A stretch of 64,000 nucleotides of DNA from Pontiella sulfatireligans (GTDB taxonomy: Bacteria > Verrucomicrobiota > Kiritimatiellia > Kiritimatiellales > Pontiellaceae). Positions 31,050 to 40,209 of the stretch are shown here, in pieces (position 1 is the stretch's first letter; every line of letters starts with the position of its first letter). A program made the position numbers and the translations under genes. The notes beneath the pieces are model-generated. The model worked only from the letters and a program-made list of their open reading frames with translations. It had not been told where the DNA came from and ran no database searches. The stretch lies in contig NZ_CAAHFH010000001.1 of the NCBI RefSeq assembly GCF_900890705.1, forward strand, positions 2,046,001-2,110,000, in the 5' to 3' direction.

Positions 31050-32873
31050 TTAGTGTTTTTCTGCAAAGACCTTCACACCTTTCAGGTGGAAATATTCCGG
31101 CTCAGAATTCACCAAACCGATTTTCACATAACGAGCCTGTTTCGGCTGGTGAAGATCCACCAACCACTGGCGTTCGGCCTTGTCGGTCTTGAATACCTGC
31201 TGCCAGTTTTTCCCATCCGTGGAAATCCAGACATGAAGATTGCGGGTTCGCCCGGCATGGCCATCGGGTCGGTTCAGGATTTCGAGTCCCACCACAGGTT
31301 GCGCCTGTTTGAGATCAATAATCACCCACGGCGCCTTTTCCGCATCGGTGTGAAACGACTGCTTGCCCTCCATCGTCGTCAGCAGCGTATGGTTGTGCGG
31401 CACACCCCATTCAGCGGACAACGAACTATGCGACACCGTGCCGTCGCGCGAAACCCATTTCCAATCGGACGGCACCTTAGCAAAAACCTGCTTCTCATTT
31501 GCAATGCCGGAAGCGTTACGGGCGGCGTCCACATTAAACATACGGTCGGGGAATGATTTATCCCACAACGGGCTGGGTTCATGCGAATCGTTCATAGCCT
31601 GACGGATGCGCTCCACCACCTCGGGGTATTCGTTCGCCAGATCCTTTTGCTCGCCTTCATCGGCGGTCAGATCGTAAAGCTCGATTTTCTGTCCTTTGCG
31701 CCGATCCACGACCACGCCTTTCCACTTGCCCATGCGCACCCCCTGATTCGGCACACGCTCGTAAAGTTCCCAATAGAGATAGTCGTGCTTTTGCGGCTGC
31801 GGCCTGCCCAGCAAGCTTGGCAGCATGGAGATTCCGTCCGTATCCCCACGCACCGGTTCGCCCGTCAGCTCGGAAAACGTCGACAGCATATCCCAGAATG
31901 CGGACATGTGGTCGCTGACCGTTCCCGCCCGGATGGTTCCGGGCCAATAGGCAAACATCGGCGACCGCACCCCGCCCTCGTACATGCTGCGCTTAATGCC
32001 GCGTAATTCGCCGGAGGTGTTGAAGAATTTTTCGGAACCCTGTTCGCCGTGCGCACCATTGTCGCTGTTGAAAATGACCAAGGTGTTTTCGGAAAGCTTT
32101 AACTTTTCAAGCTGTTGCATCAAGCGGCCCACATCACGATCCATGCGCGAAGTCATCGCGGCGTGTATCTTCATTTTTTCCGGCCAATCCTTATCGGCAT
32201 ACTGACCGAGATCCGGAACCTGATATTTGGTGTGAGGTATCGTATAAGCCAGATAGAGGAAAAACGGACGGGTCTTATTTTCGGAGACAAACTTGAGCGC
32301 TTCCTCTGTCATCAGGTCGTGACTATAGACCTTGCCGCCGAGCTGCACCTTCTCTTCGTTGCGCCAGAGGAATGCAGGATAATAGTTGTGTGCCCGGCGC
32401 TGGTCGGCATAGCCGAAGAAATAATCGAACCCCTGTTTGGTCGGGAATCCGTAGTTCAGCGTACCGTCCGGCTTTTCGCCGCCCAGCCCCCATTTTCCGA
32501 TACACGCGGTTTTGTATCCCGCCCGCTGCATCAGCTTGCCCAGTGTCTCCGAGTCGGCCGGAATGGGGGTTTGTCCATTGGGATAGCCCGGGCTGTTGGC
32601 TCGAATATAGCCATGCCCCGGATGCTTTCCGGTCATCAATGAACCGCGTGAAGGCGCGCAGACCGAGCTACCGCAATAGTGTGCTGTAAAACGCATGCCT
32701 TTGGCAGCCAAAGCATCCAGCTGTGGCGTCTGGATCATCTCCTGCCCGTTGTAGCCTACTTCGCCGCAACCGAGATCATCGCACAAAACATAAACTATGT
32801 TCGGCTTATGCGCATTGCCCATGGCCGCAAGGCTCAAGGCACAGAAAATGGCCAACCATTCGAATTGTTTCAT
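31050..32873 (-). CDS. Secreted sulfatase with C-terminal discoidin (F5/8C) domain
   Basis: A 607-residue protein starting MKQFEWLAIFCALSLAAMGNA. Metal site HKPNIVYVLCDDLGCGEVG; signature CAPSR (Cys72); IFNSDNGAHGEQG in the core. From about residue 465 an F5/8 type C domain follows (APWVIIDLKQAQPVVGLEILNR and HVWISTDGKNWQQVF), which commonly binds galactose- or fucose-type sugars. The ATG at 32873 has GGAG 11 nt upstream; the ORF extension to 32963 lacks a signal peptide and is rejected. It is the last gene of the second minus-strand series. The appended domain may hold the enzyme on insoluble polymer. Confidence 0.9.
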   Translation of the reverse strand: MKQFEWLAIFCALSLAAMGNAHKPNIVYVLCDDLGCGEVGYNGQEMIQTPQLDALAAKGMRFTAHYCGSSVCAPSRGSLMTGKHPGHGYIRANSPGYPNGQTPIPADSETLGKLMQRAGYKTACIGKWGLGGEKPDGTLNYGFPTKQGFDYFFGYADQRRAHNYYPAFLWRNEEKVQLGGKVYSHDLMTEEALKFVSENKTRPFFLYLAYTIPHTKYQVPDLGQYADKDWPEKMKIHAAMTSRMDRDVGRLMQQLEKLKLSENTLVIFNSDNGAHGEQGSEKFFNTSGELRGIKRSMYEGGVRSPMFAYWPGTIRAGTVSDHMSAFWDMLSTFSELTGEPVRGDTDGISMLPSLLGRPQPQKHDYLYWELYERVPNQGVRMGKWKGVVVDRRKGQKIELYDLTADEGEQKDLANEYPEVVERIRQAMNDSHEPSPLWDKSFPDRMFNVDAARNASGIANEKQVFAKVPSDWKWVSRDGTVSHSSLSAEWGVPHNHTLLTTMEGKQSFHTDAEKAPWVIIDLKQAQPVVGLEILNRPDGHAGRTRNLHVWISTDGKNWQQVFKTDKAERQWLVDLHQPKQARYVKIGLVNSEPEYFHLKGVKVFAEKH

Positions 32874-32978
32874 TTTTAAATCCACTCCGTATTTTGCAGG
32901 GCACTGCCGATAGCTCATCCGATATTTAAACTCCCCGACAGCCCTTAATGTGACGCCTAGCATGGGTAAAAAACGCTG

Positions 32979-34751
32979 CTATTTCCAAACTTCCAGCCTG
33001 TAAAACTGGTTTGTTTTTCCCGAATCCATGGGGATAGCAATTTGCAGCTCCCCCCCGTTGCCGGGAACAATTCTGGATGCGTCCTTCCAATCCGAGTTAA
33101 CCAGATCGTCCGCCCCTTGGATCCGATAATTATGCCCAAGGAAAGAATCAACGACCGAGAACGTGATGGTCTGGCCGCCAAAACCATCGTCTACTATTCC
33201 GCCCGAACTGATCTCCAGTTCATAGGTTCCTGCCACATATGGATAGCTCTGATACAGGTTACTCACGTCATTCGTCGACAACGCATAGTTATAAAGGCGA
33301 ACGTCATCCACACGGCCGTCGTAAAAAGTCCCATTCATTTCCGTTCCAATGGCCGCCGAAATGATCCCTGCCGGAACTTTCGTTTTTCCCGTACCGGAAT
33401 GCCAGGGTTCCCCGTTCACATAAACCTTCATGCTTCCCACGGCCGCATTCTTTGTAAACACCCAATGATTCCATGCATTCATAAACAGGTTCGATGCAGC
33501 CGTTTTGCTGATGCGATCATATCCATTGCCGTTCCCGACATCCCAATAGACCTTGGAATCGCTCCATGGCAGGTGAATATTGATGATGCGATTCCCCGAG
33601 GCATCCTCTGCATAAAAAACTGAATCGTCAGACGGTTGATTCGTGCCGCCAAACACCCACATGGCAACGGTGACCTCATCGCGAATGGTTCCGAAAGCCG
33701 CTGCGGGAATGGTGACCAGCGCATTGCTTCCATTCAGCAGCAATGCGTTTCCATCCATACCGTCAGTCCACGCAGCATTGGTCGTCACGCCATCAAACCC
33801 ACTGCCGGAATCATCCGGAACGGTGATACCCGATTCCTCGTTCATCGACCAATTCGCCACAAGACCAGGTGTTGATTTCAAATATAAAGCCATCTGAGTC
33901 TGGTTAGCCGAACTTACAGAACCATCGGTCAAACTGATGCCTTTCCATGAATCGTATAGCACCAAACCATCCACCTCATTTGCGATAGCAGCTTCCAAAC
34001 GAGTTCCTGTTCCGTACTTATCATAATGATTCACTTCGGAATCCCAAACGGGCAAATTCGCCGCATCGGCCAAAGCAATGAATGTTGACCAGGAGCTGTG
34101 ATGGAAACCCAAATTATGGGTTGTAGCGACGGCAATATAGTCTCTCATGTCGGTATTGTTTAACACCTGAATACTTGCAGGAATCCCCCACACACCAGGC
34201 CCGACCTGCTCTGCCCCATTCAAATTAGTATGCAGCGTGGAATAAATGGTATTCATCTGATCAGCACTCCAAACCGCTCCAGCCTGTCCATCTTCATTGA
34301 ATGCATTAATCCACTTGCATGGATATTCTGCCGCAAAATCCTGAATCCTATTGATCAGCGTTTGAGTGGCTACTGGATCATCCTTAACAGGATAACGATC
34401 ACCGCCTAAAACGCCACAGGCGATTCGGTGGCCTCCACTCGATTGGGCCGGATTGGCAAAAACCAGGAATCCCTGAGCCACGGCTTGTTGATAAAAATAA
34501 TCGAACATGGGTTTATTAGGATCAAGTCCTGTTGCAAAGATCGGCACGCGAATCCCATTCACCCCCATTTTCTGAAACCCAACCAGAAGATTGTTACACT
34601 GCGCCTCCGTAGAAATCTTATTTTGAATAAATGCCTGCTTAACATCACCCAGCACATAATCCATATCGTTCGTGTAGATCGACCCGAACGAACTCACGGC
34701 CATGGCAACTACGGTGATGCAGATAGACCTTGTTATACACGTTTGCATCAT
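32979..34751 (-). CDS. Barrel glycosidase-like protein with LamG domain and tail
   Basis: A secreted protein of 590 residues. After the signal peptide (MMQTCITRSICITVVAMAVSSFGS) a (beta/alpha)8-like region (30-300) includes GVNGIRVPIF, WINAFNEDGQ and VWDSEVNHYDK; the two glutamates are candidate catalytic residues of a clan GH-A enzyme. A LamG domain follows (VANWSMNEESG to DGRVDDVRLYNYALS), then a short tail ending NQFYRLEVWK. The start ATG at 34751 overlaps the TGA of the esterase gene (4 bp), with AAGG just before it. I do not recognise a named GH family. The position suggests cooperation with the esterase upstream. Confidence 0.6.
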   Translation of the reverse strand: MMQTCITRSICITVVAMAVSSFGSIYTNDMDYVLGDVKQAFIQNKISTEAQCNNLLVGFQKMGVNGIRVPIFATGLDPNKPMFDYFYQQAVAQGFLVFANPAQSSGGHRIACGVLGGDRYPVKDDPVATQTLINRIQDFAAEYPCKWINAFNEDGQAGAVWSADQMNTIYSTLHTNLNGAEQVGPGVWGIPASIQVLNNTDMRDYIAVATTHNLGFHHSSWSTFIALADAANLPVWDSEVNHYDKYGTGTRLEAAIANEVDGLVLYDSWKGISLTDGSVSSANQTQMALYLKSTPGLVANWSMNEESGITVPDDSGSGFDGVTTNAAWTDGMDGNALLLNGSNALVTIPAAAFGTIRDEVTVAMWVFGGTNQPSDDSVFYAEDASGNRIINIHLPWSDSKVYWDVGNGNGYDRISKTAASNLFMNAWNHWVFTKNAAVGSMKVYVNGEPWHSGTGKTKVPAGIISAAIGTEMNGTFYDGRVDDVRLYNYALSTNDVSNLYQSYPYVAGTYELEISSGGIVDDGFGGQTITFSVVDSFLGHNYRIQGADDLVNSDWKDASRIVPGNGGELQIAIPMDSGKTNQFYRLEVWK

Positions 34752-37744
34752 TGCCTTATGATCTTGAGACGAATGAACCGGTTGGTGGTTCCAAGGATTG
34801 GAACGTCGTTGGTGACCGACTCAAAGACATCGTCGATCGCACCCGCGCCGCTTTCGGTATAGCCGGTGCTTTTCCAGTCGTTGGAAATCAGGTTGTCGGT
34901 CAGCTCCAGGGAATAGGTAATACCGCTGTCAGCCGCCGTACGGCGGGGATAGATGTATTGCATCGCCTCCCCGTTTGTTCCGAAGGTTGGCAGCATTCCG
35001 GTATCCAGCGAATTGGTTGGATTACCGCCCAACCCATACTCATAGAGGTTGCTCAAATCATCGTTGTCATCGTTTCCGCCTTCTCCTTCAGAAAGATTAA
35101 ACGACCGTGCCCAGTTTCCATACCCAAGGTTGAAAACCCGATTGAGATGTTTTGTACACGCATACAGGGTTGGCAAATGCATCGCACGACCCGGGTTAAA
35201 AAAGGCGTGGACTTCATCACGATAAATCAGGGCCGATGCGTTTCCTCCGGCCAGCTGGATCTTGTCCCTATACCGCTCGCTTTGCTGATGCTCAATCGTC
35301 GTATCGGCGGACCCGTGCAGCAGCAAGGTATCGGGCGGATTTGCCCGAATATTAAGCGCTGCGGAATTCGCCGTATAGCTCGGCACATTTTGCTCGAAGC
35401 TGGTTCCGCCGCCGAATGACCACGTACCGGTGCGGGTCACAAAGTCGTACAGACCATTAAAGCCGATATAGCAGCTGATGTTGGTATTGAGCTGTGAGAC
35501 CAGCGCGGACGTCGGTGTTCCGGCCGACCCGCCATAGAGCCCCATCCGGGAGATGTCGATGCCATAGGTGTCTGCATGAGCGATCACATACTCAACGGCC
35601 AGACCGATATCGGTAACGGCCTTTGAGAAGGTTCCCTCGGAATTACTCGAACTGCGCCATGCAACGTCTGCCACCGCAACGCCCAGCTTTTCACTCAAAT
35701 AATCACCCATCATCCCCTCGCCAACCGCAGAGCGCTCCCATGTGCCGGAGTTCCCGCCCGACCACCCGCCACCGTTGACCCAGAACATGACCGGGCATGG
35801 CTCATCGGTGGCCGGAACAAACAGCTTGAGCGGAAGAATATGCTCATCCCCGTTGTCGTGATAAACGATCGACATCGGATCAATCAACGTGGTGGTAACC
35901 GGATAGGTCACCCCGTTTTCGATGATGAAGGCGTAGGTTTTACGACTCGACGTTGCATAGGCGGTTCCCCCGGCCGAAACCACGGCATTAGGAATCTCAA
36001 CCATGACCAGGTCACCGGGTTCAAACGCCGGGTCCGCCGTAAAGGCAAACACAGTATCGCCCGCCGAAGCCGTCCACTGCCCCGTGGCACGCACCCAGTC
36101 ACTGTTTTCCGGAAGACCGTCAAGACCTCCTATGCCGACCACGACATTCGTGACGCTTGCGGGGTTCATCGCAATATTAAACGTCACTTCAACGGAGGTG
36201 TCCGCCGGCACGTCATAACCGGAGGGCGAAAAGCTGTTCACCGTGATCGCCTGCTCTTCGGCTACGGCATATTTCGCCGATAGCTCGCCCCAAACCGCCT
36301 CCCGTTCGAGGTCGGAAAGCGCCCGGCCATAAATGCGGATTTCCGCCACGTCGCACTCAACCGCCTGATTGAAGGCCAACGATTGCCAGCCGCAAAACAT
36401 GCCAATGGAAATATCAACGCTGCTCGGGCTCGGTGTAAAGGGACTTGTTCCGAGCGTCGCTGGATTTTCGAGCAGGCTACTGAACAGTTCCATGGTTCCG
36501 GTTCCGTCGCCCTCGTTGGAATAGCGACCGTTGAGCAGCACAAAATCATCGCCAAGCAGGGCTGTTCCGCCCGCCACATCGTTCCAGGCTCCATTGCCGA
36601 CCAGAAAGTGATACGAGCCGTCCGACTGCGCACGCAAGTTCCAGCCGTTCTTGTAACTCGAACCGGTCTGGAAGTTGCCGACAAAACCACCGGTGCCGGC
36701 GAAGCTTCCGCCTGTTGTCCGACCCACATAAAACACAGTCACTTCGTCCTCAAAAAGCGCATTCCCTGCGGTGTTGGTCAGCGTCAGAATATCGTCTACG
36801 CCGTCGAAATGAATGACTTGATGGCCCGGCCAGGCTTCATACAAAAGCGCAGGGCGCTTGGAGACCGTAGTTTGCACTGCATCGAAGGTACCCTGTGCGG
36901 CCAGATTCGTCCAGACGGCCACACGTTCATCAACCAACCCGAGTCCCTGGCTGGCATCCAGCCAGATGTCCGGAAGGAGATCCGCCCCGGCGACAGACTG
37001 AATGGTGAGGTTGTCGAAATACGCCCCAGAAGCGGAACTTTCGCCGGTTAACTTAATGTAAGCGAGTTCCGAATGGATTCCACCGCCGTAGGTCGGCAGT
37101 GTGGTGGTTTGGGCCGTAGTGGTTCCGTCCTGCTTGACCGTGTAAAGAGACCAGCCCCATGAGGAGACGGTAATTTCGAAATGCGCGTCTTTGGTGGAGA
37201 GAAGCCCATCGGTAGGGTTGGTGTCCGCGCCAAACCAATAGCTGCCGGGACTCACGCCTGCAGCAATCAGGTTGGAGGTGAAAGCATAGGCCCCGTATTG
37301 GTCGGCATATCCGGGACGCTGGCGGTCGGCACCGCCGTTTCCAAATTCATCCAGATCCGCCATGACAAATTGAAAGATCATGTTGTCGCCGGAATCATAG
37401 CCGGTCACATAGTGGCTTTTCGCTCCATTGTTGCGCCACCACACCACATCCAGCGACACCACCGCCGATTGACCGCCGGCGAGCGATACCGCAGACATCG
37501 GCGTCCACGTAATATCCGTGGCTGCAGCCCCGTCTGAGGTTGGATCGGCCAGCAGCACCTGACTGCCCAGCGTCGCATCCGGCCCCGCGGTTACCGCCGT
37601 CTGGACATTGTAGCCCGCGTTATACGTAATCGTGCCGGTATTCGCGTTCGTCCCCGACTCAAAGTCCGCTTCGAAGAGAACAGCGCCCCAGGTACTCGCT
37701 CCCACAGCCAGCAACAACAAACCTATAATATAAATCCGTTTCAT
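34748..37744 (-). CDS. Modular alpha/beta-hydrolase esterase with LamG-type domains and tail
   Basis: A secreted protein of 998 residues. Signal peptide MKRIYIIGLLLLAVGASTWG; an N-terminal beta-sandwich beginning LFEADFESGTNANTG that is nearly identical to the one in the 40210-45174 protein; a LamG domain (LPDIWLDASQGLG to ECDVAEIRIYGRALS); an Ig-like domain (SPSGYDVPADTSVEVTFN); then an alpha/beta hydrolase with an oxyanion-type WVNGGGWSG, nucleophile GGSAG, acid in HGSADTTIE and histidine in DEVHAFF. The tail contains NDDLSNLYEYGLGG and ends NRFIRLKIIRQ. It probably removes acetyl or similar groups from a polysaccharide. ATG 37744 follows AAAGGA. It carries two motif copies near its end. 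Confidence 0.8.
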   Translation of the reverse strand: MKRIYIIGLLLLAVGASTWGAVLFEADFESGTNANTGTITYNAGYNVQTAVTAGPDATLGSQVLLADPTSDGAAATDITWTPMSAVSLAGGQSAVVSLDVVWWRNNGAKSHYVTGYDSGDNMIFQFVMADLDEFGNGGADRQRPGYADQYGAYAFTSNLIAAGVSPGSYWFGADTNPTDGLLSTKDAHFEITVSSWGWSLYTVKQDGTTTAQTTTLPTYGGGIHSELAYIKLTGESSASGAYFDNLTIQSVAGADLLPDIWLDASQGLGLVDERVAVWTNLAAQGTFDAVQTTVSKRPALLYEAWPGHQVIHFDGVDDILTLTNTAGNALFEDEVTVFYVGRTTGGSFAGTGGFVGNFQTGSSYKNGWNLRAQSDGSYHFLVGNGAWNDVAGGTALLGDDFVLLNGRYSNEGDGTGTMELFSSLLENPATLGTSPFTPSPSSVDISIGMFCGWQSLAFNQAVECDVAEIRIYGRALSDLEREAVWGELSAKYAVAEEQAITVNSFSPSGYDVPADTSVEVTFNIAMNPASVTNVVVGIGGLDGLPENSDWVRATGQWTASAGDTVFAFTADPAFEPGDLVMVEIPNAVVSAGGTAYATSSRKTYAFIIENGVTYPVTTTLIDPMSIVYHDNGDEHILPLKLFVPATDEPCPVMFWVNGGGWSGGNSGTWERSAVGEGMMGDYLSEKLGVAVADVAWRSSSNSEGTFSKAVTDIGLAVEYVIAHADTYGIDISRMGLYGGSAGTPTSALVSQLNTNISCYIGFNGLYDFVTRTGTWSFGGGTSFEQNVPSYTANSAALNIRANPPDTLLLHGSADTTIEHQQSERYRDKIQLAGGNASALIYRDEVHAFFNPGRAMHLPTLYACTKHLNRVFNLGYGNWARSFNLSEGEGGNDDNDDLSNLYEYGLGGNPTNSLDTGMLPTFGTNGEAMQYIYPRRTAADSGITYSLELTDNLISNDWKSTGYTESGAGAIDDVFESVTNDVPILGTTNRFIRLKIIRQ
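34789..34803. repeat. TTCCA-N5-TGGAA motif copy 10
   Basis: TTCCAAGGATTGGAA, about 40 bp from the stop of the esterase gene, giving VPILGT (third frame). Confidence 0.8.
34872..34886. repeat. TTCCA-N5-TGGAA motif copy 11
   Basis: TTCCAGTCGTTGGAA, 83 bp from copy 10 in the same gene, giving ISNDWK. Confidence 0.8.
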
Positions 37745-37799
37745 ATGTTCCTTTAAGGGATCACGTTCGACACGACTCCCCATGTTTCAGTGTTCAATT

Positions 37800-39989
37800 T
37801 TATTGTTCAACCCGTAGACGTATAAATTTATAATCCAGATCACAGGAAAGGAGCACAGCTACGGTTTCGACTTCTCCTTCGCCTCCGATGACCACTTCAG
37901 TGAGCCCGGTTGTTCCCCAGCTCGGGGCCGGCAGTTCGGGCGAAAATTCAGCATAGACGCTAACGCCATCGATGACACGACGGGTGTAGGTGATGATCCA
38001 GTTTGGATCATCAAACGACATCGAGGTGATCGGCGAATCGGAGACCAGTGGATCGGTGGCCAGAATCCATTCCAGCCCGTTGGCATTCGCATCGCCATCC
38101 GGATTGCCTTCTGCGGAGGCATCCGTTCCGCCCGCAGCTCCGGCAAACATATCGAGCCCCCATAGTTCGTAAGGGGTATATTCATGCTCCTGCACAAGAA
38201 TGTTGTCAATGGCCACATCGGAAACATGCCAATACCCCTCTTTGGCCCGGAAGCGGATGGTTACTTCATCATTTCCGGCATAGGCCGAGAGATCAGCCAC
38301 CGCATTCGACCAAGCGCTTTCGCTATTGGTGTGCACCGGCCCCGAACCCATCCAGACATTGGAAGTCCAGCTGGTGCCATCGGACACGTCGACGGCCAGA
38401 TAATCGATGTTTACTCCATACATGTGGTAGTCGAATATCAGTTCCGGATGAGTAGCCGTGCTGAAATCGAAAATGCTTTCAATCTGCGCAATCTTGTGGT
38501 GGCCGTTGTAATCATCATTCCCCTCAATGTACAGATACCCTGTTCCATCCGAAGCGGCGCTGGGGCCTGTGTTGGTGGTCGGGGTGTAGCCGCTCCAACG
38601 CGTCCAGTCGAAATCATCGTCCGCGGACTGCGTCCACGCGCCGAATCCGCTTTCGAAGCTCTCGGCATACGGCACCCCGGGAGTACCGATATTAAAGATG
38701 TAGCAGTTCAGGCTTTCCGCAGGAATGGATGCAACAAAACTACTGCCTGAAGCCGGATGCGAACTTGCCGATCCTGTGATACTCGTATCCGCAGTCCAAA
38801 AGCTCCCGTTCACGGATCCACTGATCGCTGATGCGTCCAATGCGATCGGGACGGAGTTGAAGGAGTTTGTGCCTTCATTGATAACCCAGAGGACAATTTG
38901 ATCATTCTTTCGAAAGGCCATGGTGTGAACATCGCTCATCGACTCAACATCGGACGTAATGTAGGTGCTGTCCACCGCATGATTGGCGAACAGTTTCATG
39001 ATGTAATATCCACGCTTCCGTACCCCGGTTCCTCCTGAGGGGCAGTAGATCGGCCGGGTTTCCCGGTTTATGCCGCGCGACCAGATTTCGAACATCATCT
39101 CCCCTTTTATCCCGGCGGCATACATTTCGCACTTACCCACGTAGGCACCTATGGGCTTTGAAATTTCGGGTTCTTCGCCATAGGTCGGGCCACCGCCACC
39201 GTGGCTGCTTTCATCATTGTAGACCGATTTGCTCAGAGCTGCTGCCTTTGATTCAACGGTCATCCAGTATGAAAGACCCTGGTTTTGATAATCATGGCAA
39301 CTGAAGGACCAATAGAGATCTTCCGTTCCCAAACTCGCGACATCTTCGATATAGCTGATGCAGCCACTTAGATTCCAGAATCCCTGATCACTGATTAAGG
39401 GCACGGCAACGCCGCGTGCGTTTAGTTCACTGTTGAGTTTGATAATCACGTCTTTGGCAACCGCCGCCGGAAAATAAGCTTTCCATTCCTTGGCGATGCA
39501 CATCATGTCGACGGGAACTCCCTGCTGACTCATGTATTCCACATAGTCGGCCAGGAAAATTCCATATTTGTCCGTATCGACTACTTTGGTGGAATAGTTG
39601 CAAAACCAGTCAGGCAGATTGTTGTTGTCGCCATACCCATCGTAATCAGACCGCAAGGTGGCAAAAAAACGGATGTCTGAATTGACTGCTTTAATCTGTT
39701 GCATGGTCGCCACTTGCTTGTCATAGAAGGCCCAGTTTTTAGTGCCTTCCTCCAGCTCCTGGTTCTTATCATATTGTACGCGACATGTATTAAAGGCAAT
39801 GTCGCCAAATCCCCACTGAATCATCTCAGCTTTGTTCGATGCATTCTGGATGGCCTTGGAGCTTCGCTCCATGTCCCCCCCCATCATATCAATGACTTGC
39901 CGGTAATTAGTTGGGTTAACGGTGATCGACTGCCCCCAGCCCAGTGACGCCCCCATCAACAAGGCCGCCACCCATATGGAACGCCTCAT
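37800..39989 (-). CDS. GH30-like glycosidase with MAM domain and tail
   Basis: A secreted protein of 729 residues (signal peptide MRRSIWVAALLMGASLGWG). The barrel starts with VIDMMGGDMERSS, as in GH30, and is followed by ADYVEYMSQQGVPVDMMCIAKEW, where Glu168 is the likely acid/base although the usual NE is KE here. YNDESSHGGGG may hold the nucleophile. A beta-sandwich closes the GH30 unit (residues 345-435). A MAM domain (YAESFESGFGAWTQS to AIDNI) and the C-terminal tail ending YKFIRLRVEQ follow; both are near copies of modules in the next two genes. The ATG at 39989 follows AAAGGAG. The upstream transcript ends at the 40147-40193 terminator, so it needs its own promoter in 39990-40146. Confidence 0.72.
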   Translation of the reverse strand: MRRSIWVAALLMGASLGWGQSITVNPTNYRQVIDMMGGDMERSSKAIQNASNKAEMIQWGFGDIAFNTCRVQYDKNQELEEGTKNWAFYDKQVATMQQIKAVNSDIRFFATLRSDYDGYGDNNNLPDWFCNYSTKVVDTDKYGIFLADYVEYMSQQGVPVDMMCIAKEWKAYFPAAVAKDVIIKLNSELNARGVAVPLISDQGFWNLSGCISYIEDVASLGTEDLYWSFSCHDYQNQGLSYWMTVESKAAALSKSVYNDESSHGGGGPTYGEEPEISKPIGAYVGKCEMYAAGIKGEMMFEIWSRGINRETRPIYCPSGGTGVRKRGYYIMKLFANHAVDSTYITSDVESMSDVHTMAFRKNDQIVLWVINEGTNSFNSVPIALDASAISGSVNGSFWTADTSITGSASSHPASGSSFVASIPAESLNCYIFNIGTPGVPYAESFESGFGAWTQSADDDFDWTRWSGYTPTTNTGPSAASDGTGYLYIEGNDDYNGHHKIAQIESIFDFSTATHPELIFDYHMYGVNIDYLAVDVSDGTSWTSNVWMGSGPVHTNSESAWSNAVADLSAYAGNDEVTIRFRAKEGYWHVSDVAIDNILVQEHEYTPYELWGLDMFAGAAGGTDASAEGNPDGDANANGLEWILATDPLVSDSPITSMSFDDPNWIITYTRRVIDGVSVYAEFSPELPAPSWGTTGLTEVVIGGEGEVETVAVLLSCDLDYKFIRLRVEQ

Positions 39990-40146
39990 GAGACTCCTTT
40001 TCGGCTCTTGCAACAGCATGAAAGCGACAGCCCGGAGAAAGAATCTTCCCGGAGCGTCTCAACACGCCCAAAAACCGATTGTCTCTTTCCTTCTATCATA
40101 TCGTTCACGATTAAATCAGAGTGTTCCTCGTATTCAGCAGTTACGG

Positions 40147-40193
40147 AAAAAGAAAGGCGAAATGCCGACCACACATACCGTCAGCATTCCGCC
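40147..40193 (-). terminator. Rho-independent terminator after the giant GH128-like gene
   Basis: On the minus strand 40193-40180 pairs with 40169-40156 (14-bp stem with two G-U type mismatches, 10-nt loop) and is followed by TTTCTTTTT (40155-40147). This separates the 40210-45174 gene from the GH30-like gene downstream. Confidence 0.75.
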
Positions 40194-40209
40194 TCAATCC
40201 GGATAAATT

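Noticed and set aside
38350-38364. ATCCAGACATTGGAA and GTCCAGACATTGGAA (46256) as further motif copies
   Set aside because: They fall in homologous MAM codons (SNVW), so their likeness to the motif may come from shared ancestry; they are not counted as exact or independent copies.
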